A DNA stretch of 64,000 nt, from assembly GCF_002632725.1 (NCBI RefSeq), contig NZ_NJAI01000004.1, positions 396,463 to 460,462 on the forward strand, read 5' to 3'. The notes beneath the pieces were generated by a model. It was not told the DNA's origin, made no database searches, and saw nothing but the letters and a program-made list of their open reading frames with translations. The position numbers and the translations under genes were made by a program. Positions 21,886-32,777 of this stretch are shown here, piece by piece. Origin of the DNA: Xenorhabdus hominickii (GTDB lineage Bacteria > Pseudomonadota > Gammaproteobacteria > Enterobacterales > Enterobacteriaceae). Within the stretch, counting starts at the first letter, position 1; each line of letters starts with the position of its first letter.

Positions 21886-22264
21886 GTGCATCAGATCAAA
21901 GTTTAAAACTTTCCTAGATGATTTATTCAAGTAGCTTTAGTATTTAACCAGTAATTATTTTGATGCACGAAATTAATCGCTAAGCAGGTGTCTAAAGGGC
22001 TACTCAATTCAGCCATTACCCAGATAGTGTGTATTAACACTAAATCAACAATTGAATGCATCAAGTGTGTTAATTTTTTGATAGTGGCAATATACCCCTA
22101 CAGATTTTAAGTTATAGCCAGAAAAGCGATAGCTTAAAAATTACAGGTATACACCGTCTTTCATTATCAATTTAACGGTTGTACAGGTCGAAGTGAATTC
22201 AACTAAACTAGTCTCAGAATTCTCTTGGCTTAACAACTAATACTTAAGTTATTGAGGAAATACT
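21886..22264. other. ptsH upstream region
   Basis: About 380 AT-rich bases between the cysK terminator and ptsH. In E. coli the equivalent region holds several CRP-dependent pts promoters. I see no clear repeat or RNA gene here and did not assign individual promoters. Confidence 0.5.
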
Positions 22265-22522
22265 ATGTTCCAGCAAGAAGTTACTATTACTGCACCAAAC
22301 GGCCTTCATACTCGCCCTGCTGCACAATTTGTCAAAGAAGCAAAAAGCTTTTCTTCTGACATTACCCTAACTTCAGGAGGCAAGTCTGCCAGCGCAAAAA
22401 GCCTGTTTAAGCTGCAAACGCTGGGATTGACTCAAGGTACAGTCGTAACCATTGCTGCTAACGGCGAAGATGCACAACGAGCTGTTGAGCACTTAGTTAA
22501 GCTGATGGGTGAATTAGAATAA
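22265..22522 (+). CDS. ptsH: HPr phosphocarrier
   Basis: General phosphocarrier of the sugar phosphotransferase system: it takes phosphate from enzyme I and hands it to sugar-specific EIIA proteins. The 85-residue protein has active His15 in [12 protein letters not shown] and the conserved Ser46 region [15 protein letters not shown]. Length is identical to E. coli HPr. TTGAGGAAA precedes the ATG. It is first gene of the ptsHI-crr operon. Confidence 0.98.
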   Translation: MFQQEVTITAPNGLHTRPAAQFVKEAKSFSSDITLTSGGKSASAKSLFKLQTLGLTQGTVVTIAANGEDAQRAVEHLVKLMGELE

Positions 22523-22649
22523 TCGTCCGCTTAATCAAGCCAAACTATTTCATTCAGTTCATCCCCAGAGCGATAAAACCTGGGGATATTTAGAGCCTCC
22601 CCCCTGAAGGCGCAATGAAAGGCAATCACCCGCAGTAAGGTCGTATAGT

Positions 22650-24377
22650 ATGATTTCAGGTATCTTAGTATCACCAGGCATTGCTTTCGGCAAAGCACTA
22701 TTGCTGAAAGAAGACCCCATCACTATAAATCAGAAAAAAATCATTCCTGAGCAAGTAGAACAAGAAATCTCCCGTTTTAAGCTCGGTCGCGATAAATCCT
22801 CCGCACAGTTAGAAATCATTAGAGAAATAGCTGAAAAAAATCTGGGTGCAGAAAAAGCCGAAATCTTCGAAGGCCATATCATGTTGCTGGAAGATGAAGA
22901 GCTTGAGCAGGAAATTGTTAGCCTTATCAAGAAGAATTTAGCCACAGCAGATGCAGCCGTTTATTCCGTCATTGAAGATCAGGCTCATGCGCTGGAAGAG
23001 CTCGATGATGAATATCTGAAAGAACGTGCTGCCGATGTTCGCGATATTGGTAAGCGCTTGCTGAGAAATATTCTGGGGATGCCGATTATCGATTTAGGCT
23101 CGATTGAGGAAGAAGTCATCCTAGTTGCCAATGATCTGACTCCATCGGAAACCGCACAACTCAATCTGGATAAAGTACTGGGCTTCATTACTGATTTGGG
23201 TGGCCGCACTTCTCACACTTCCATCATGGCTCGCTCTTTGGAATTACCAGCCATTGTTGGTACAACCAATGCTACGAAACAAATCAAAAACGGCAGTTAC
23301 CTGATTCTGGATGCGGTCAATAACCAAATTTACGTGAACCCATCTGATGCTGAAATCGAGCAATTAAAAACTGCCAAAAGCGAGTACCTGTCAGAAAAAG
23401 CCGAACTGGCGAAGCTCAAAGATTTACCTGCTATCACACTGGATGGTCATCAGGTTGAAGTATGTGCCAATATCGGTACAGTTCGTGATGTCATAGGTGC
23501 CGAACGCAATGGTGCGGAAGGTGTTGGTTTATACCGTACCGAGTTCCTGTTTATGGATCGCGACACTTTGCCGACCGAAGACGAGCAATTTGAAGCTTAC
23601 AAAGCGGTTGCAGAAGCGGTTGGCAATCAGGCCATTATTATTCGTACTATGGATATCGGCGGTGATAAAGATCTGCCTTACATGAATCTGCCAAAAGAAG
23701 AAAATCCATTCCTTGGCTGGCGTGCAATTCGTATTTGCCTTGACCGTAAAGAAATCTTACATTCTCAATTGCGTGCTATCCTGAGAGCGTCTGCATTTGG
23801 TAAACTCCGCATTATGTTCCCTATGATAATTTCAGTTGAGGAAATACGGGAGTTGAAAGCTGAGCTGGTAATGCTCAAAGAACAGTTACGTAATGAAAAT
23901 AAGGCATTTGATGAATCAATTGAAGTTGGCATCATGGTGGAAACGCCTGCTGCTGCAACCATTGCTCATCATCTTGCAAAAGAGGTTGACTTTTTTAGTA
24001 TTGGGACAAACGATCTAACTCAGTATACTCTTGCGGTAGACCGTGGTAATGAGCTGATTTCTCATCTTTATAACCCAATGTCACCAGCCGTGTTGAGTTT
24101 AATCAAGCAGGTTATTGATGCCTCACATGCAGAAGGAAAATGGACTGGCATGTGTGGAGAACTTGCTGGTGATGAGCGCGCCACGCTGTTGCTCTTAGGT
24201 ATGGGATTAGATGAGTTCAGCATGAGTGCTATATCAATTCCACGCATTAAGAAAATTATCCGTAATACCAATTACGGTGATGCGAAAGCACTGGCAGAAC
24301 AAGCCTTAACTCAGCCAACAGCACAGGAGTTGATGGATTTGGTTGACACCTTTACCAGAGAAAAAACGCTCTGCTAA
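22650..24377 (+). CDS. ptsI: PTS enzyme I
   Basis: Takes phosphate from phosphoenolpyruvate and passes it to HPr, the entry step of PTS sugar uptake. The 575-residue protein has active His189 in [16 protein letters not shown], the PEP-binding [13 protein letters not shown] and [13 protein letters not shown] segments, and the catalytic cysteine in [13 protein letters not shown]. Length equals E. coli EI. It follows ptsH by 127 bp and precedes crr by 48 bp in the usual operon. Confidence 0.98.
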   Translation: MISGILVSPGIAFGKALLLKEDPITINQKKIIPEQVEQEISRFKLGRDKSSAQLEIIREIAEKNLGAEKAEIFEGHIMLLEDEELEQEIVSLIKKNLATADAAVYSVIEDQAHALEELDDEYLKERAADVRDIGKRLLRNILGMPIIDLGSIEEEVILVANDLTPSETAQLNLDKVLGFITDLGGRTSHTSIMARSLELPAIVGTTNATKQIKNGSYLILDAVNNQIYVNPSDAEIEQLKTAKSEYLSEKAELAKLKDLPAITLDGHQVEVCANIGTVRDVIGAERNGAEGVGLYRTEFLFMDRDTLPTEDEQFEAYKAVAEAVGNQAIIIRTMDIGGDKDLPYMNLPKEENPFLGWRAIRICLDRKEILHSQLRAILRASAFGKLRIMFPMIISVEEIRELKAELVMLKEQLRNENKAFDESIEVGIMVETPAAATIAHHLAKEVDFFSIGTNDLTQYTLAVDRGNELISHLYNPMSPAVLSLIKQVIDASHAEGKWTGMCGELAGDERATLLLLGMGLDEFSMSAISIPRIKKIIRNTNYGDAKALAEQALTQPTAQELMDLVDTFTREKTLC

Positions 24378-24425
24378 ACAAATTAGCCAGAACACGGTCC
24401 CATTAAACTAACTAGGAGAAGATTC

Positions 24426-24935
24426 ATGGGTCTGCTTGATAAATTGAAATCTCTGGTTTCAGATGATAAAAAAAACAGCGGAAGTATTGAAATTATCGCC
24501 CCATTGTCAGGTGAAATAGTCAATATCGAAGATGTTCCAGATGTTGTATTCGCCGAAAAAATCGTGGGGGATGGCATAGCCATTAAGCCAACGGGGAACA
24601 AAATAGTTGCACCTGTTGATGGCACCATTGGTAAAATCTTCGAAACTAATCATGCTTTTTCTATCGAATCTGATAGTGGCATTGAACTCTTCGTTCATTT
24701 TGGTATTGATACCGTTGAGCTGAAAGGTGAAGGTTTCAAACGCATTGCTGAAGAAGGTCAACGAGTACAGAAAGGCGATTTGGTTTTAGAGTTTGATTTG
24801 GCATTTTTGGAAGAAAGAGCAAAATCAACCTTAACACCCGTTGTTATTTCTAATATGGATGAAATTAAAGAGTTATCTAAAATCAGTGGTTCAGTGGTCG
24901 TGGGCGAATCTGTCATCATGCGCATCAAAAAATAA
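24426..24935 (+). CDS. crr: EIIA-Glc (Crr)
   Basis: Glucose-specific EIIA, which carries phosphate from HPr to glucose permeases and regulates adenylate cyclase and non-PTS sugar uptake. The 169-residue protein has the two active-site histidines, His76 in [11 protein letters not shown] and His91 in [18 protein letters not shown] (75 and 90 without the initiator Met), and the amphipathic N-terminus [14 protein letters not shown] that binds the membrane. TAGGAG precedes the ATG. It is last gene of the operon, followed directly by a hairpin terminator. Confidence 0.98.
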   Translation: MGLLDKLKSLVSDDKKNSGSIEIIAPLSGEIVNIEDVPDVVFAEKIVGDGIAIKPTGNKIVAPVDGTIGKIFETNHAFSIESDSGIELFVHFGIDTVELKGEGFKRIAEEGQRVQKGDLVLEFDLAFLEERAKSTLTPVVISNMDEIKELSKISGSVVVGESVIMRIKK

Positions 24936-24976
24936 CAGAAAAATCATTAAGAGAAATTACGCTCTTTTTTCTGTTG
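24934..24976 (+). terminator. Terminator of ptsHI-crr
   Basis: Nested pairing AACAGAAAAA with TTTTTTCTGTT and AAGAG with CTCTT forms a hairpin that starts at the crr stop codon and ends in a T run. Confidence 0.75.
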
Positions 24977-25042
24977 GCAACCTCAGCTAGAGTTGCGCAT
25001 GATTTGTGAATCGTCGCTGTTTTATCAGGCATATTTATTGAT

Positions 25043-25772
25043 TTAGTCTGATAATACAGAGGCGATTTCCCATTTACCGAATAACTTTAAACCTGCTGCC
25101 CGTGCCAACGCAGAAGATGCAAAGTTATCAATCTGGCATCGATACTGCGGTTCATATCCCTGAATATAAGCGTACTTACTGATAGCCCGCACTACTTTTC
25201 TAGCATGCCCCTTGCCTCTAAATGATTCCAGCGTCAATACACCAGTATCGGCAATTTGTGCATCCCCCCCAAGGATACATACTGGCAGCACTGACCAGAC
25301 GTCCTTGCTCAAAAGCACCGAAAACTGCCCAGTGATCCAATTCCATATAAGCATCGTCCAAATCTTGCGCCGAAACAGAGGATTGGAACTGAGAGAAAAT
25401 ATCCCCATCATTTTCTTCTATTAATTGACGCAAAACATCGTCCTGATTTTCCTGCAACAATATATTCTTTTCAGCCTCTGAAAAATAAAAAACATAATCT
25501 GCACCATGCAAGGTGATGTCAGCCTTATGCAATTGTTGGCGAAAAATCGATTCAGACATATTTTCTTGATGATAAAGCGCCGATTTTTCGGCCAATTCAG
25601 GTGTCAGTACTGCCATAACCTGACCATTGGTCGTTTCCAATACCATAACCCGCTCATCTTCCTCCAAGTTAGCGTTTACAGCGACCGTAAGAAACTCATC
25701 ACTATAGAGAATATCTCCATTCAACAATGAAGCTTGCCAAAAGCCAGTTATCGCTTTTGAAAATACAGACAT
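25043..25772 (-). pseudogene. GNAT-like acetyltransferase broken in a G7 tract
   Basis: Two frames make one protein of about 243 residues. The first runs MSVFSKAITGFWQASLLNGD to SMYPWGG. The second carries on as DAQIADTGVLTLESFRGKGH, with the acetyl-CoA loop FRGKGHARKVVRAI and the end KLFGKWEIASVLSD. They meet at seven G (minus strand; 25264-25270 as C7). Six G would give PWGDAQ and one open frame. The C-terminal half looks like a GNAT fold; the N-terminal half is not recognised. The gene lies between crr and cysM. A homopolymer this long could be a sequencing error, a true null allele or a phase-variable switch. Confidence 0.7.
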
Positions 25773-25907
25773 ATTGCTAACCCTCCTTAGTTAAAATTAA
25801 GCAAGCGCACACCGACGCTCACTCTCCTAAGCATGCCGATCAGATTGAATGCTTTAATTGACATCCTGTTATAGCGTCACCCCAATAGATAACAGACGAA
25901 AAAACTG

Positions 25908-26789
25908 TTAATTAAATACCTGAGTAGACAAATACCTATCACCACGATCGCAAATAATCGCCACAATAACCGCCCCCGGGTTTTCAGCCGCAATACGTAA
26001 CGCCCCAGAAATCGCTCCTCCAGAACTAACACCACAGAAAATACCTTCCTTCTGTGCCATCAAGCGCATTGTGGTTTCAGCTTCCTCTTGTGTAATATCC
26101 AGAATTTGGTCCACCAACTCTTTTCGATAAATACTGGGCATATAGCCCGGAGACCAACGACGGATACCAGGAATTTGGCTATTTTCTGCTGGCTGTAATC
26201 CCGTTATATTGATTTTTTTTGACTGGGATTTTAGATAGCGGCTTACACCTGTAATCGTCCCTGTTGTTCCCATACTAGAAACAAAATGAGTAACCCGCCC
26301 CTGAGATTGCTGCCAGATTTCCGGGCCAGTAGTATTAAAATGTGCGAGTGAATTATCCGTATTATTAAATTGGTCGAGAACCTTCCCTTCTCCATTTTTC
26401 TCCATTTCTTGTGCTAAATCCCGCGCACCTTCCATTCCCAGCTCTTTACTGACCAAAATTAATTCAGCACCGTAAGCCCGCATTGATGCTTGTCGTTCAA
26501 GGCTCATATTTTCCGGCATTAGTAACTTTAGACGATAACCTCTTACCGCTGAGATCATAGCCAGTGCAATGCCGGTATTACCACTTGTTGCTTCTATCAG
26601 AACATCGCCCGGAGCAATTTCTCCGCGCAATTCCGCTTGCCGGATCATCGAAATCGCAGCTCTGTCTTTCACGGAACCCGCTGGATTATTACCTTCCAGT
26701 TTGACCCAAATCTCTGCATCAACATTTTCTGTGAGTCGTTGTAATTTTACCAGCGGAGTATTACCTATAAATTCTTCCAAACTTGCCAC
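25908..26789 (-). CDS. cysM: CysM cysteine synthase B
   Basis: PLP enzyme that makes cysteine or S-sulfocysteine from O-acetylserine using sulfide or thiosulfate. The 293-residue protein has PLP Lys41 in NNPAGSVKDRAA, the [13 protein letters not shown] loop and FVSSMGTTGTITGVSRYL. It is shorter at the C-terminus than E. coli CysM (303). The start is a GTG (26789) that aligns with the E. coli N-terminus; no ATG is available in frame nearby. It follows cysA, fitting its role in using the thiosulfate that CysPTWA imports. Confidence 0.95.
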   Translation of the reverse strand: MASLEEFIGNTPLVKLQRLTENVDAEIWVKLEGNNPAGSVKDRAAISMIRQAELRGEIAPGDVLIEATSGNTGIALAMISAVRGYRLKLLMPENMSLERQASMRAYGAELILVSKELGMEGARDLAQEMEKNGEGKVLDQFNNTDNSLAHFNTTGPEIWQQSQGRVTHFVSSMGTTGTITGVSRYLKSQSKKINITGLQPAENSQIPGIRRWSPGYMPSIYRKELVDQILDITQEEAETTMRLMAQKEGIFCGVSSGGAISGALRIAAENPGAVIVAIICDRGDRYLSTQVFN

Positions 26790-26921
26790 AGCATTACCTA
26801 ATTCATATGAGAATGGACAACCAAATAATCATATTCAGAAAACTGTAGCAAGATATTAAACAAAATTCTCTATTCTTCACCATGAAACAAAGTAGGGAAT
26901 TAATAACAAAATATCATTAAA

Positions 26922-28010
26922 TCAAGCAGACTCAGCCAACCTCAAGGTTTCCAATGGCAAATCTCCTACATACAAACGAGGGCTTACTCCACCAATGAAA
27001 TAGTAACTTCCCCTAACAGGAATAGACGGATTATCACGCCAGACAACTGACAAAAATTCGTCGCCCCACCCTATTGGTTGGACAGATAATAAAGAAAAAT
27101 GCCCACGCGGACTTACTTCCACTATTTGTACAGGTAAAGGGCAAGAAGCGGTTTGCTGCTTACTAAGCGTCATATCCCATGGACGAAAAAAGACATCCAC
27201 ATTCCCTTGACGTAATGGCGTCACATTGACTGGAAGGATTTTTCCGCCAACCCAGAGCTGAGAACCTTTAATTTCACCATGCAGTTGATTGACCTCTCCC
27301 ATGAATTCAAGCACAAAACGACTCTCAGGCTCATTCCATACCTGTTGTGGTGTGCCAATTTGTTCAAGGCTTCCTTGATTCATGACCACTACCCTATCAG
27401 CCACCTCCATTGCCTCTTCCTGATCATGAGTGACAAATACGCTGGTAAATTTCAATTCTTCATGAAGCTGACGCAGCCAACGACGTAATTCCATCCTTAC
27501 CTGTGCATCCAGAGCACCAAAAGGTTCATCCAGCAAGAGGATTTGCGGTTCGACGACCAATGCCCTGGCCAATGCCACACGTTGTTTTTGCCCACCAGAA
27601 AGTTGTGACGGGTAACGGTCGGCTAGATGAGAAAGCTGCACCATATCGAGCAATGCCTTAACCTTACTGCGCAAAGATGCACTATCAGGGCGCTGACGAC
27701 GAGGCAACACTGTCAGACCGAAAGCTACGTTATCAAATACCGTCATGTGGCGAAACAAGGCATAGTGTTGAAATACAAATCCGACATGCCGATCTCTCGC
27801 ATGTATCCGGCTGACATCCTGACCATGAAATTTTAATTGGCCCGCACTCTGATGCTCAAGCCCAGCGATAATTCTCAGCAATGTCGTCTTGCCTGACCCA
27901 GAAGGCCCAAGCAGGGCAATCATTTCACCAGATTCAATATCTAATGAAATTTCGTTCAGTATCTGAGTCCGGCCAAAATATTTACTGATTTTACTGATTT
28001 CAATACTCAT
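26922..28010 (-). CDS. cysA: CysA sulfate/thiosulfate ABC ATPase
   Basis: ATP-binding subunit of the sulfate/thiosulfate importer. The 362-residue protein has Walker [11 protein letters not shown], the Q-loop [14 protein letters not shown], signature [15 protein letters not shown], Walker [13 protein letters not shown] and switch His in [10 protein letters not shown], followed by a C-terminal regulatory domain. MSIEISKI at 28010 is the start, with GGAGCAGG before it; a longer in-frame start lacks support. It is the last transport gene in cysPTWA, separated from cysW by only 14 bases. Confidence 0.96.
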   Translation of the reverse strand: MSIEISKISKYFGRTQILNEISLDIESGEMIALLGPSGSGKTTLLRIIAGLEHQSAGQLKFHGQDVSRIHARDRHVGFVFQHYALFRHMTVFDNVAFGLTVLPRRQRPDSASLRSKVKALLDMVQLSHLADRYPSQLSGGQKQRVALARALVVEPQILLLDEPFGALDAQVRMELRRWLRQLHEELKFTSVFVTHDQEEAMEVADRVVVMNQGSLEQIGTPQQVWNEPESRFVLEFMGEVNQLHGEIKGSQLWVGGKILPVNVTPLRQGNVDVFFRPWDMTLSKQQTASCPLPVQIVEVSPRGHFSLLSVQPIGWGDEFLSVVWRDNPSIPVRGSYYFIGGVSPRLYVGDLPLETLRLAESA

Positions 28011-28024
28011 ATCCTGCTCCTGAT

Positions 28025-28885
28025 CTACCCTTGCTGGCGGCTTAGACGCCATTGCAACGCACTTTTGACAATCAAAGTAATAATCGCCATCACTGCCAAT
28101 AAAGCCGCTGCCGTAAATGCACCAACGGTGTTGTAATCCTGATACAGCAGTTCAACCTGCAAAGGCAAAGTATAGGTTTCACCGCGTATTGCCCCCGATA
28201 CCACGGACACAGCACCAAATTCCCCAATCGCCCGCGCATTGGTCAACACAACACCATACAGCAATGCCCAGCGAATATTTGGCAGTGTTACGTGCCAAAA
28301 CATCTTCCAACCAGATGCTCCCAGCAATATGGCTGCTTCATCTTCCTGATTGCCCTGGCTCAACATTACCGGCACCAGCTCCCTAACCACAAACGGGCAT
28401 GTCACAAATACCGTCACCAAAACCATGCCTGGCCATGAAAACATCAATTGAATGTCATAAATCCCCAACCAGCTTCCCAACCAACCATTTGCACCATAAA
28501 ACAAGAGATAAAGCAGCCCAGCCACAACTGGCGAAACCGCAAACGGAATATCAATTAGTGTCAGCAATAATTGTCTGCCGGGGAATTGGAAACGTGTTAC
28601 CAGCCATGCAGTAATCACACCAAAAACCAGATTGATAGGTACGGTAATCAGAGCAATCATCACCGTCAGCCAGATAGCATGCAGCATATCGGGATCGAAA
28701 AGGTTTTGAGCCATAATATCCAGCCCCTTGGAAAAGGCTGTTAAAAAAATCCACGCTATCGGAAGCACCAATAACAACACTGAAATAAGGATGCCCGAAC
28801 CTATTAGTAACCACTTCCCCCAATTTATCGAGAAACGCTGCACTATCCTGTATTCGTGGTGTTTGTATTCGGAAAATTCAGTCAT
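28025..28885 (-). CDS. cysW: CysW sulfate/thiosulfate permease subunit
   Basis: Inner-membrane permease of the CysPTWA importer, which pairs with CysT. The 286-residue protein has six predicted membrane spans and the EAA loop ([25 protein letters not shown]) that contacts the ATPase, with [11 protein letters not shown] after it. The ATG at 28885 overlaps the cysT stop by one base (TGATG) and has GGAGG upstream, so the two subunits are coupled for equal synthesis. Confidence 0.95.
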   Translation of the reverse strand: MTEFSEYKHHEYRIVQRFSINWGKWLLIGSGILISVLLLVLPIAWIFLTAFSKGLDIMAQNLFDPDMLHAIWLTVMIALITVPINLVFGVITAWLVTRFQFPGRQLLLTLIDIPFAVSPVVAGLLYLLFYGANGWLGSWLGIYDIQLMFSWPGMVLVTVFVTCPFVVRELVPVMLSQGNQEDEAAILLGASGWKMFWHVTLPNIRWALLYGVVLTNARAIGEFGAVSVVSGAIRGETYTLPLQVELLYQDYNTVGAFTAAALLAVMAIITLIVKSALQWRLSRQQG

Positions 28886-29715
28886 CAATGTCCTCCTATC
28901 CGTTTACCAAAGCGGCTTTGCAATATATTGACGCTAAACAATAGTAATAACGATGTAGCAAGGATGACCGAAGCAATCGCGCTGGCAGCCGGATAGTCAA
29001 ATTCCTGTAGACGAACAAAGATCATCAAAGAGACAACTTCGGTTTGCCAGGCAATGTTGCCCGCAATGAAAATAACAGCACCAAACTCCCCTAAACTACG
29101 GGTAAAAGAGAGCACCGTTCCAGCAATCAATGCGGGTGAAACCTCGGGTAAAATAACCCGCCGAAAAGTTTGCCAACGGTTCGCTCCCAATGTCTGTGCC
29201 GCTTCCTCATATTCAGGGCCAAGTTCTTCAAGCACTGGCTGCACGGTGCGAACAACAAAAGGCAAGCTGGTGAATGCCATCGCAACAGCAATACCCAACC
29301 AAGTATTCGCGACTTTAATATCCAGATTATCAAGCCAAGCTCCGTACCATCCCGTGGTAGAGAACAACGTCGCTAATGTTAAACCAGCAACAGCGGTCGG
29401 CAAGGCAAATGGCAAATCCATCAAACCATCAAGTAAACTGCGACCTGGAAATTGATAGCGTGTTAATATCCATGCCATCAACATACCAAAAACCATGTTG
29501 AATACGCTGGCAACCGCCGCCGCCAGCAAAGTCACCTTATAAGCGGCAACAACCTGCGGGTTAGCAATTACCTGCCAATATTGTGTCCATGTCATGCTGG
29601 AAAGTTGCACCACTAAAGCACTTAAAGGCAATAACAGGATAAGGCAGGTATAAAACAGGCTACAACCCAAACTCAACCCAAACCCGGGTAAGACACGTTT
29701 GCTGGATACCCACAT
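28885..29715 (-). CDS. cysT: CysT (CysU) sulfate/thiosulfate permease subunit
   Basis: Second membrane subunit of the CysPTWA importer. The 276-residue protein shows six membrane spans, the ABC-permease EAA loop (YEEAAQTLGANRWQTFRRVILPEV), and FTRSLGEFGAVIFIAGNIA, shared with CysW. Both ends overlap neighbours by one base: the cysP stop (TAATG) and the cysW start. This shows a tightly packed operon. Confidence 0.95.
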   Translation of the reverse strand: MWVSSKRVLPGFGLSLGCSLFYTCLILLLPLSALVVQLSSMTWTQYWQVIANPQVVAAYKVTLLAAAVASVFNMVFGMLMAWILTRYQFPGRSLLDGLMDLPFALPTAVAGLTLATLFSTTGWYGAWLDNLDIKVANTWLGIAVAMAFTSLPFVVRTVQPVLEELGPEYEEAAQTLGANRWQTFRRVILPEVSPALIAGTVLSFTRSLGEFGAVIFIAGNIAWQTEVVSLMIFVRLQEFDYPAASAIASVILATSLLLLFSVNILQSRFGKRIGGH

Positions 29716-30752
29716 TATTTATGCCCTTCCATCAATAACTGATCGAGCGTACCACCCGTGTTGAAATGAATTTTCATCACTTGAGGCCAACTACCGAATT
29801 GCTCTTCCAGACGAAACAGTTTGGTTGCAGGAAAACGGGTTTGTTGCGCGTTCATGACATCTTTATCAATTACACGATAATTAAAATTGGCGATAATCTG
29901 CTGGGCAGGTGGGCTATACAGGTAGTTTAAATACGCTTTGGCAGCAGTTTCAGTACCATTTTTCTGGACATTTTTATCTACCCAAGTCACCGGAAATTCA
30001 GCCAAAATATCTACCGGAGGCACGATCACTTGGTAGTTTTCCTCACCATATTGTTTGCGGATGTTATTGACTTCAGATTCGAAACTAATCAATACATCCC
30101 CTATTCCCCGTTCAATAAAGGAAGTCGTTGCCCCACGCCCTCCGGTATCAAACACCGCCACATTCTGCAAAAAACGCTGCATCAATTGGCGAATTTTTTC
30201 TGGCTCCTGCGGGGTTTGCTGTTGAAAAGCCCCCCAGGCAGCCAGATAAGTATAACGGCCATTACCTGACGTTTTTGGGTTTGGAAAAATCAATTTCACG
30301 TCATTGCGCACAAGATCATTCCAGGTATGAATATGTTTAGGATTATCTTTACGTACCAAAAAAGCCATTGTGGAATAATATGGAGAGCTGTTATTCGGCA
30401 AACACTGCTGCCAGTTGGCGGGAATAAGATTGCCGCGATCGTGCAAAATCTGGATATCCGTGACTTGATTATAAGTGACTACATCCGCCTTCAACCCATG
30501 TAAAATTGCCAACGCCTGTTTAGATGAACCTGCATGAGATTGTTTGATGGTCAACTTATTCTGTGGATACTGCTCATTCCATTGCTTCTCAAATTCAGGA
30601 TTCAAGCTCGAAAATAATTCTCGCGCAATATCATAAGAGCTATTCAACAACTCGACAGCCAAGGCATTGGTGCTATAAGCATTGAGGCTGACCAAAAGTG
30701 ATAGGGTAGCCAACCCGCTCAATGAGTTATTTTTTATTGCCGCTATCTTCAT
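29715..30752 (-). CDS. cysP: CysP thiosulfate-binding protein
   Basis: Periplasmic receptor that delivers thiosulfate (and sulfate) to CysTWA. The 345-residue precursor has a signal peptide ([21 protein letters not shown]) and mature start [15 protein letters not shown]. The ligand region includes [30 protein letters not shown] and [12 protein letters not shown]. It heads the operon and should be induced through CysB under sulfur limitation; the promoter lies upstream of 30752. Similarity to E. coli CysP along the whole length makes it CysP rather than Sbp. Confidence 0.95.
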   Translation of the reverse strand: MKIAAIKNNSLSGLATLSLLVSLNAYSTNALAVELLNSSYDIARELFSSLNPEFEKQWNEQYPQNKLTIKQSHAGSSKQALAILHGLKADVVTYNQVTDIQILHDRGNLIPANWQQCLPNNSSPYYSTMAFLVRKDNPKHIHTWNDLVRNDVKLIFPNPKTSGNGRYTYLAAWGAFQQQTPQEPEKIRQLMQRFLQNVAVFDTGGRGATTSFIERGIGDVLISFESEVNNIRKQYGEENYQVIVPPVDILAEFPVTWVDKNVQKNGTETAAKAYLNYLYSPPAQQIIANFNYRVIDKDVMNAQQTRFPATKLFRLEEQFGSWPQVMKIHFNTGGTLDQLLMEGHK

Positions 30753-31108
30753 CCAACACCTTACCTATCACGCGATTTGACAATGATTTCTTCTACTGTA
30801 TCCAGAATATTTATAACAGGGTAGTTTACTATCCTCTGTTTTATATACCGAATTTTTATTAGAAATGATGAAACGCAATAAGATGCAGAAAATGTAAGGA
30901 TATAGATTTGCAAGTGGGGGGAGCGATTGAAAGGAAAATATATCTTGTGACAGGCAATTTGAACCAGAACCGTACACAGAAACCAGAACATATACACAGT
31001 ATCTGGGGATTTTAAACACAGCCCTGATTCAAAATGATCAATCAATAAGTCACCCAGGTGAATAGATAATCCATAAACAACAGATTAAAAGATAAAGACT
31101 TATCAATA
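30753..31108. other. cysP upstream region with a dispersed repeat
   Basis: About 360 bases hold the cysP promoter region and one copy of an 80-nt repeat that recurs at 37796-37872. Open frames across the repeat have no ribosome sites or homology that I recognise. Confidence 0.5.
30958..31034. repeat. Dispersed 77-nt repeat, copy A
   Basis: Begins TTTGAACCAGAAC and ends CCCTGATTCAAAA. Between the ends, ACAGAAACCAGAACATATAC and GGGGATTTTAAACACAGCCC align with the copy at 37796-37872. The ends are short inverted repeats (TTTGAA/TTCAAA). Confidence 0.7.
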
Positions 31109-31993
31109 TTAAAGTGTTTGTAGCTGTGTCAATGAAGGAGCAAAGTAGTAACTCCCGTCACCGGTTTACTCATTCTCAATAAATCATCATGCTTACCATC
31201 CAACTCACCAACTGCTGTTCGATGTTATGTAAGCAAGCGCAATATGCGATAAAGAACAAACCATGTTTACCGCTGGCTGTACCATATGGCAAGCTTCGAC
31301 GTAGAATTGCCAGTTCTTCACCATTCTCCTCAATAACGACACGTGAAACATGGGAAATCTTATTACGCACGTGTTCTTCCAGCTCGATACTCTCTTTTTT
31401 CGTACGACCGATCATCTTTTCCTGTTCTTCGTCAGAAAAACGCTGCCATTTGTTCAAGTTATGCTCATAACGCTGAACTAATACGTAGCTGCCATCCTGA
31501 TCATGGCCTTCTGAGATTAAGGCAACCTCTGCACATTCACTACCTTTAGGGTTTTCAGTACCATCAATGAAGCCACTAAGATCCCGCTCTTCAATCCAAC
31601 GAAAACCGTGAATTTCTTCCTCAACCTGAATAACACCATCGAAAGCGAACAATGCGGCCTGTGCCAGAGAAAAATTGATATCATGATGCAGTGACTGAAT
31701 TTGAATAAACATGTCGCGCTGTGTTGCGGGGGCCAGACTTTTCCCTAATGGTTGAAAAGGCTTGAGTTCTGGCGCACTGCCCCATTAGACAGTATTTGCC
31801 ATACTTCAGAGCCAAACGCCACCACAGCTCCCAATTTAGCATCAGGAAACTGTGCTTGCAGCTCAGATAAAGCCTGACAAAATACTTTACAACCTTTGCG
31901 CACTGCTTCCAGTTCAGTGCGTTGGATCAGTGCTTCGATAAAAATGCCAAAACAGCTATGCTCTAATAAAATACCACTTTGTGCATAAGTCAT
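31109..31993 (-). pseudogene. yfeX: DyP-type peroxidase (YfeX-like), frameshifted
   Basis: The heme peroxidase sequence is split over several frames. The start is MTYAQSGILLEHSC...[17 protein letters not shown]. The next frame is [20 protein letters not shown]...[20 protein letters not shown] with the family GxxDG motif, the heme-ligand region [11 protein letters not shown] and [18 protein letters not shown]. Then come [16 protein letters not shown] and SYYFAPSLTQLQTL, each in another frame. Shifts lie near 31775, 31197 and 31148. E. coli YfeX is 299 residues and cytoplasmic; the pieces add up to about that length. The enzyme is almost surely lost. Position next to yfeY matches E. coli. Confidence 0.8.
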
Positions 31994-32009
31994 GTTTCTT
32001 TCCTTACTA

Positions 32010-32045
32010 TGCTAATAGACGAACAGGTGCTAATGGACGAACAGG
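32010..32045. repeat. 17-bp direct repeat
   Basis: GCTAATAGACGAACAGG is followed at once by a second copy with one change (GCTAATGGACGAACAGG), just upstream of the yfeX pseudogene. Confidence 0.7.
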
Positions 32046-32156
32046 CTAAAGTAAATGGATTAAAAATGAATTCTGCTCACTATAATAAAATATTTTTTAT
32101 TATAAAAATGGATAAAAAGAAATTTTTACTTTTAAAAATTATTTTTTAAAATTTTA

Positions 32157-32777
32157 TCATAATTTCCAAATGATACGTGAAATTTTCCAATTCTTGAGAA
32201 TATCATCAGAAGGCATTAATCCTTCAGGGCCGTCCCAAATTCCAGTAAATACATAGCTGACATGCTGACTTTGCGGGGCAATACAACTCACTGAGGGTTG
32301 TATGGTGAAATCATGGGAGCGGTGGCATGCGCCAAATGCTTTGCCATACAGTTCAGAGAAAGATGTTCCTATTTTAGCCCCCCAAACCGTTTTAATATCT
32401 TCGTCCAAAACGTCAATGCGATTCACCTTGCCATTAACCAAACCATGAAATTCTAGTTTTACCTGATCGTCTTTCATTCCCTGAATCACACTGATTAACT
32501 TACCGTTTTGCATTTCCATACCATTACGCAAACGATATTTACCTGCTAAGCCTTGCTCAATCGCCGCTTGAGTCATATCCGTCTGTTGATTGATTCCACC
32601 TATTCCTTGTGCCGACATACTCAAAGAACTACCAAGCCACTGAAAAGGTGATAGAGAAGACCATGAAAACTCTGTGTTTCCCGCACAGGCAGTCAACAAC
32701 AATGAGCATCCCACCAAACTGCTAGCTGCTGCAACTCGCTGTTTAGAAAACAAATTAAATATAAAAAATTTATCCAT
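32157..32777 (-). CDS. yfeY: YfeY-like lipoprotein
   Basis: A lipoprotein belonging to a family noted in E. coli as sigma-E regulated; its function is unknown. The 206-residue form starting MDKFFIFNLFSKQRVAAASS has two cysteines in lipobox-like context, LVGC (Cys24) and LLTAC (Cys31); the second fits better. Conserved family blocks are GKYRLRNGMEMQNGK, NRIDVLDEDIKTVWGAKIGT, FSELYGKAFGAC and the end GPEGLMPSDDILKNWKISRI. A longer in-frame start at 32894 would add a cysteine-rich extension without signal character and is rejected. Confidence 0.88.
   Translation of the reverse strand: MDKFFIFNLFSKQRVAAASSLVGCSLLLTACAGNTEFSWSSLSPFQWLGSSLSMSAQGIGGINQQTDMTQAAIEQGLAGKYRLRNGMEMQNGKLISVIQGMKDDQVKLEFHGLVNGKVNRIDVLDEDIKTVWGAKIGTSFSELYGKAFGACHRSHDFTIQPSVSCIAPQSQHVSYVFTGIWDGPEGLMPSDDILKNWKISRIIWKL

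Noticed and set aside
30761..31045. Minus-strand open frames upstream of cysP
   Set aside because: They run over the 77-nt dispersed repeat and have no ribosome site or recognised family.
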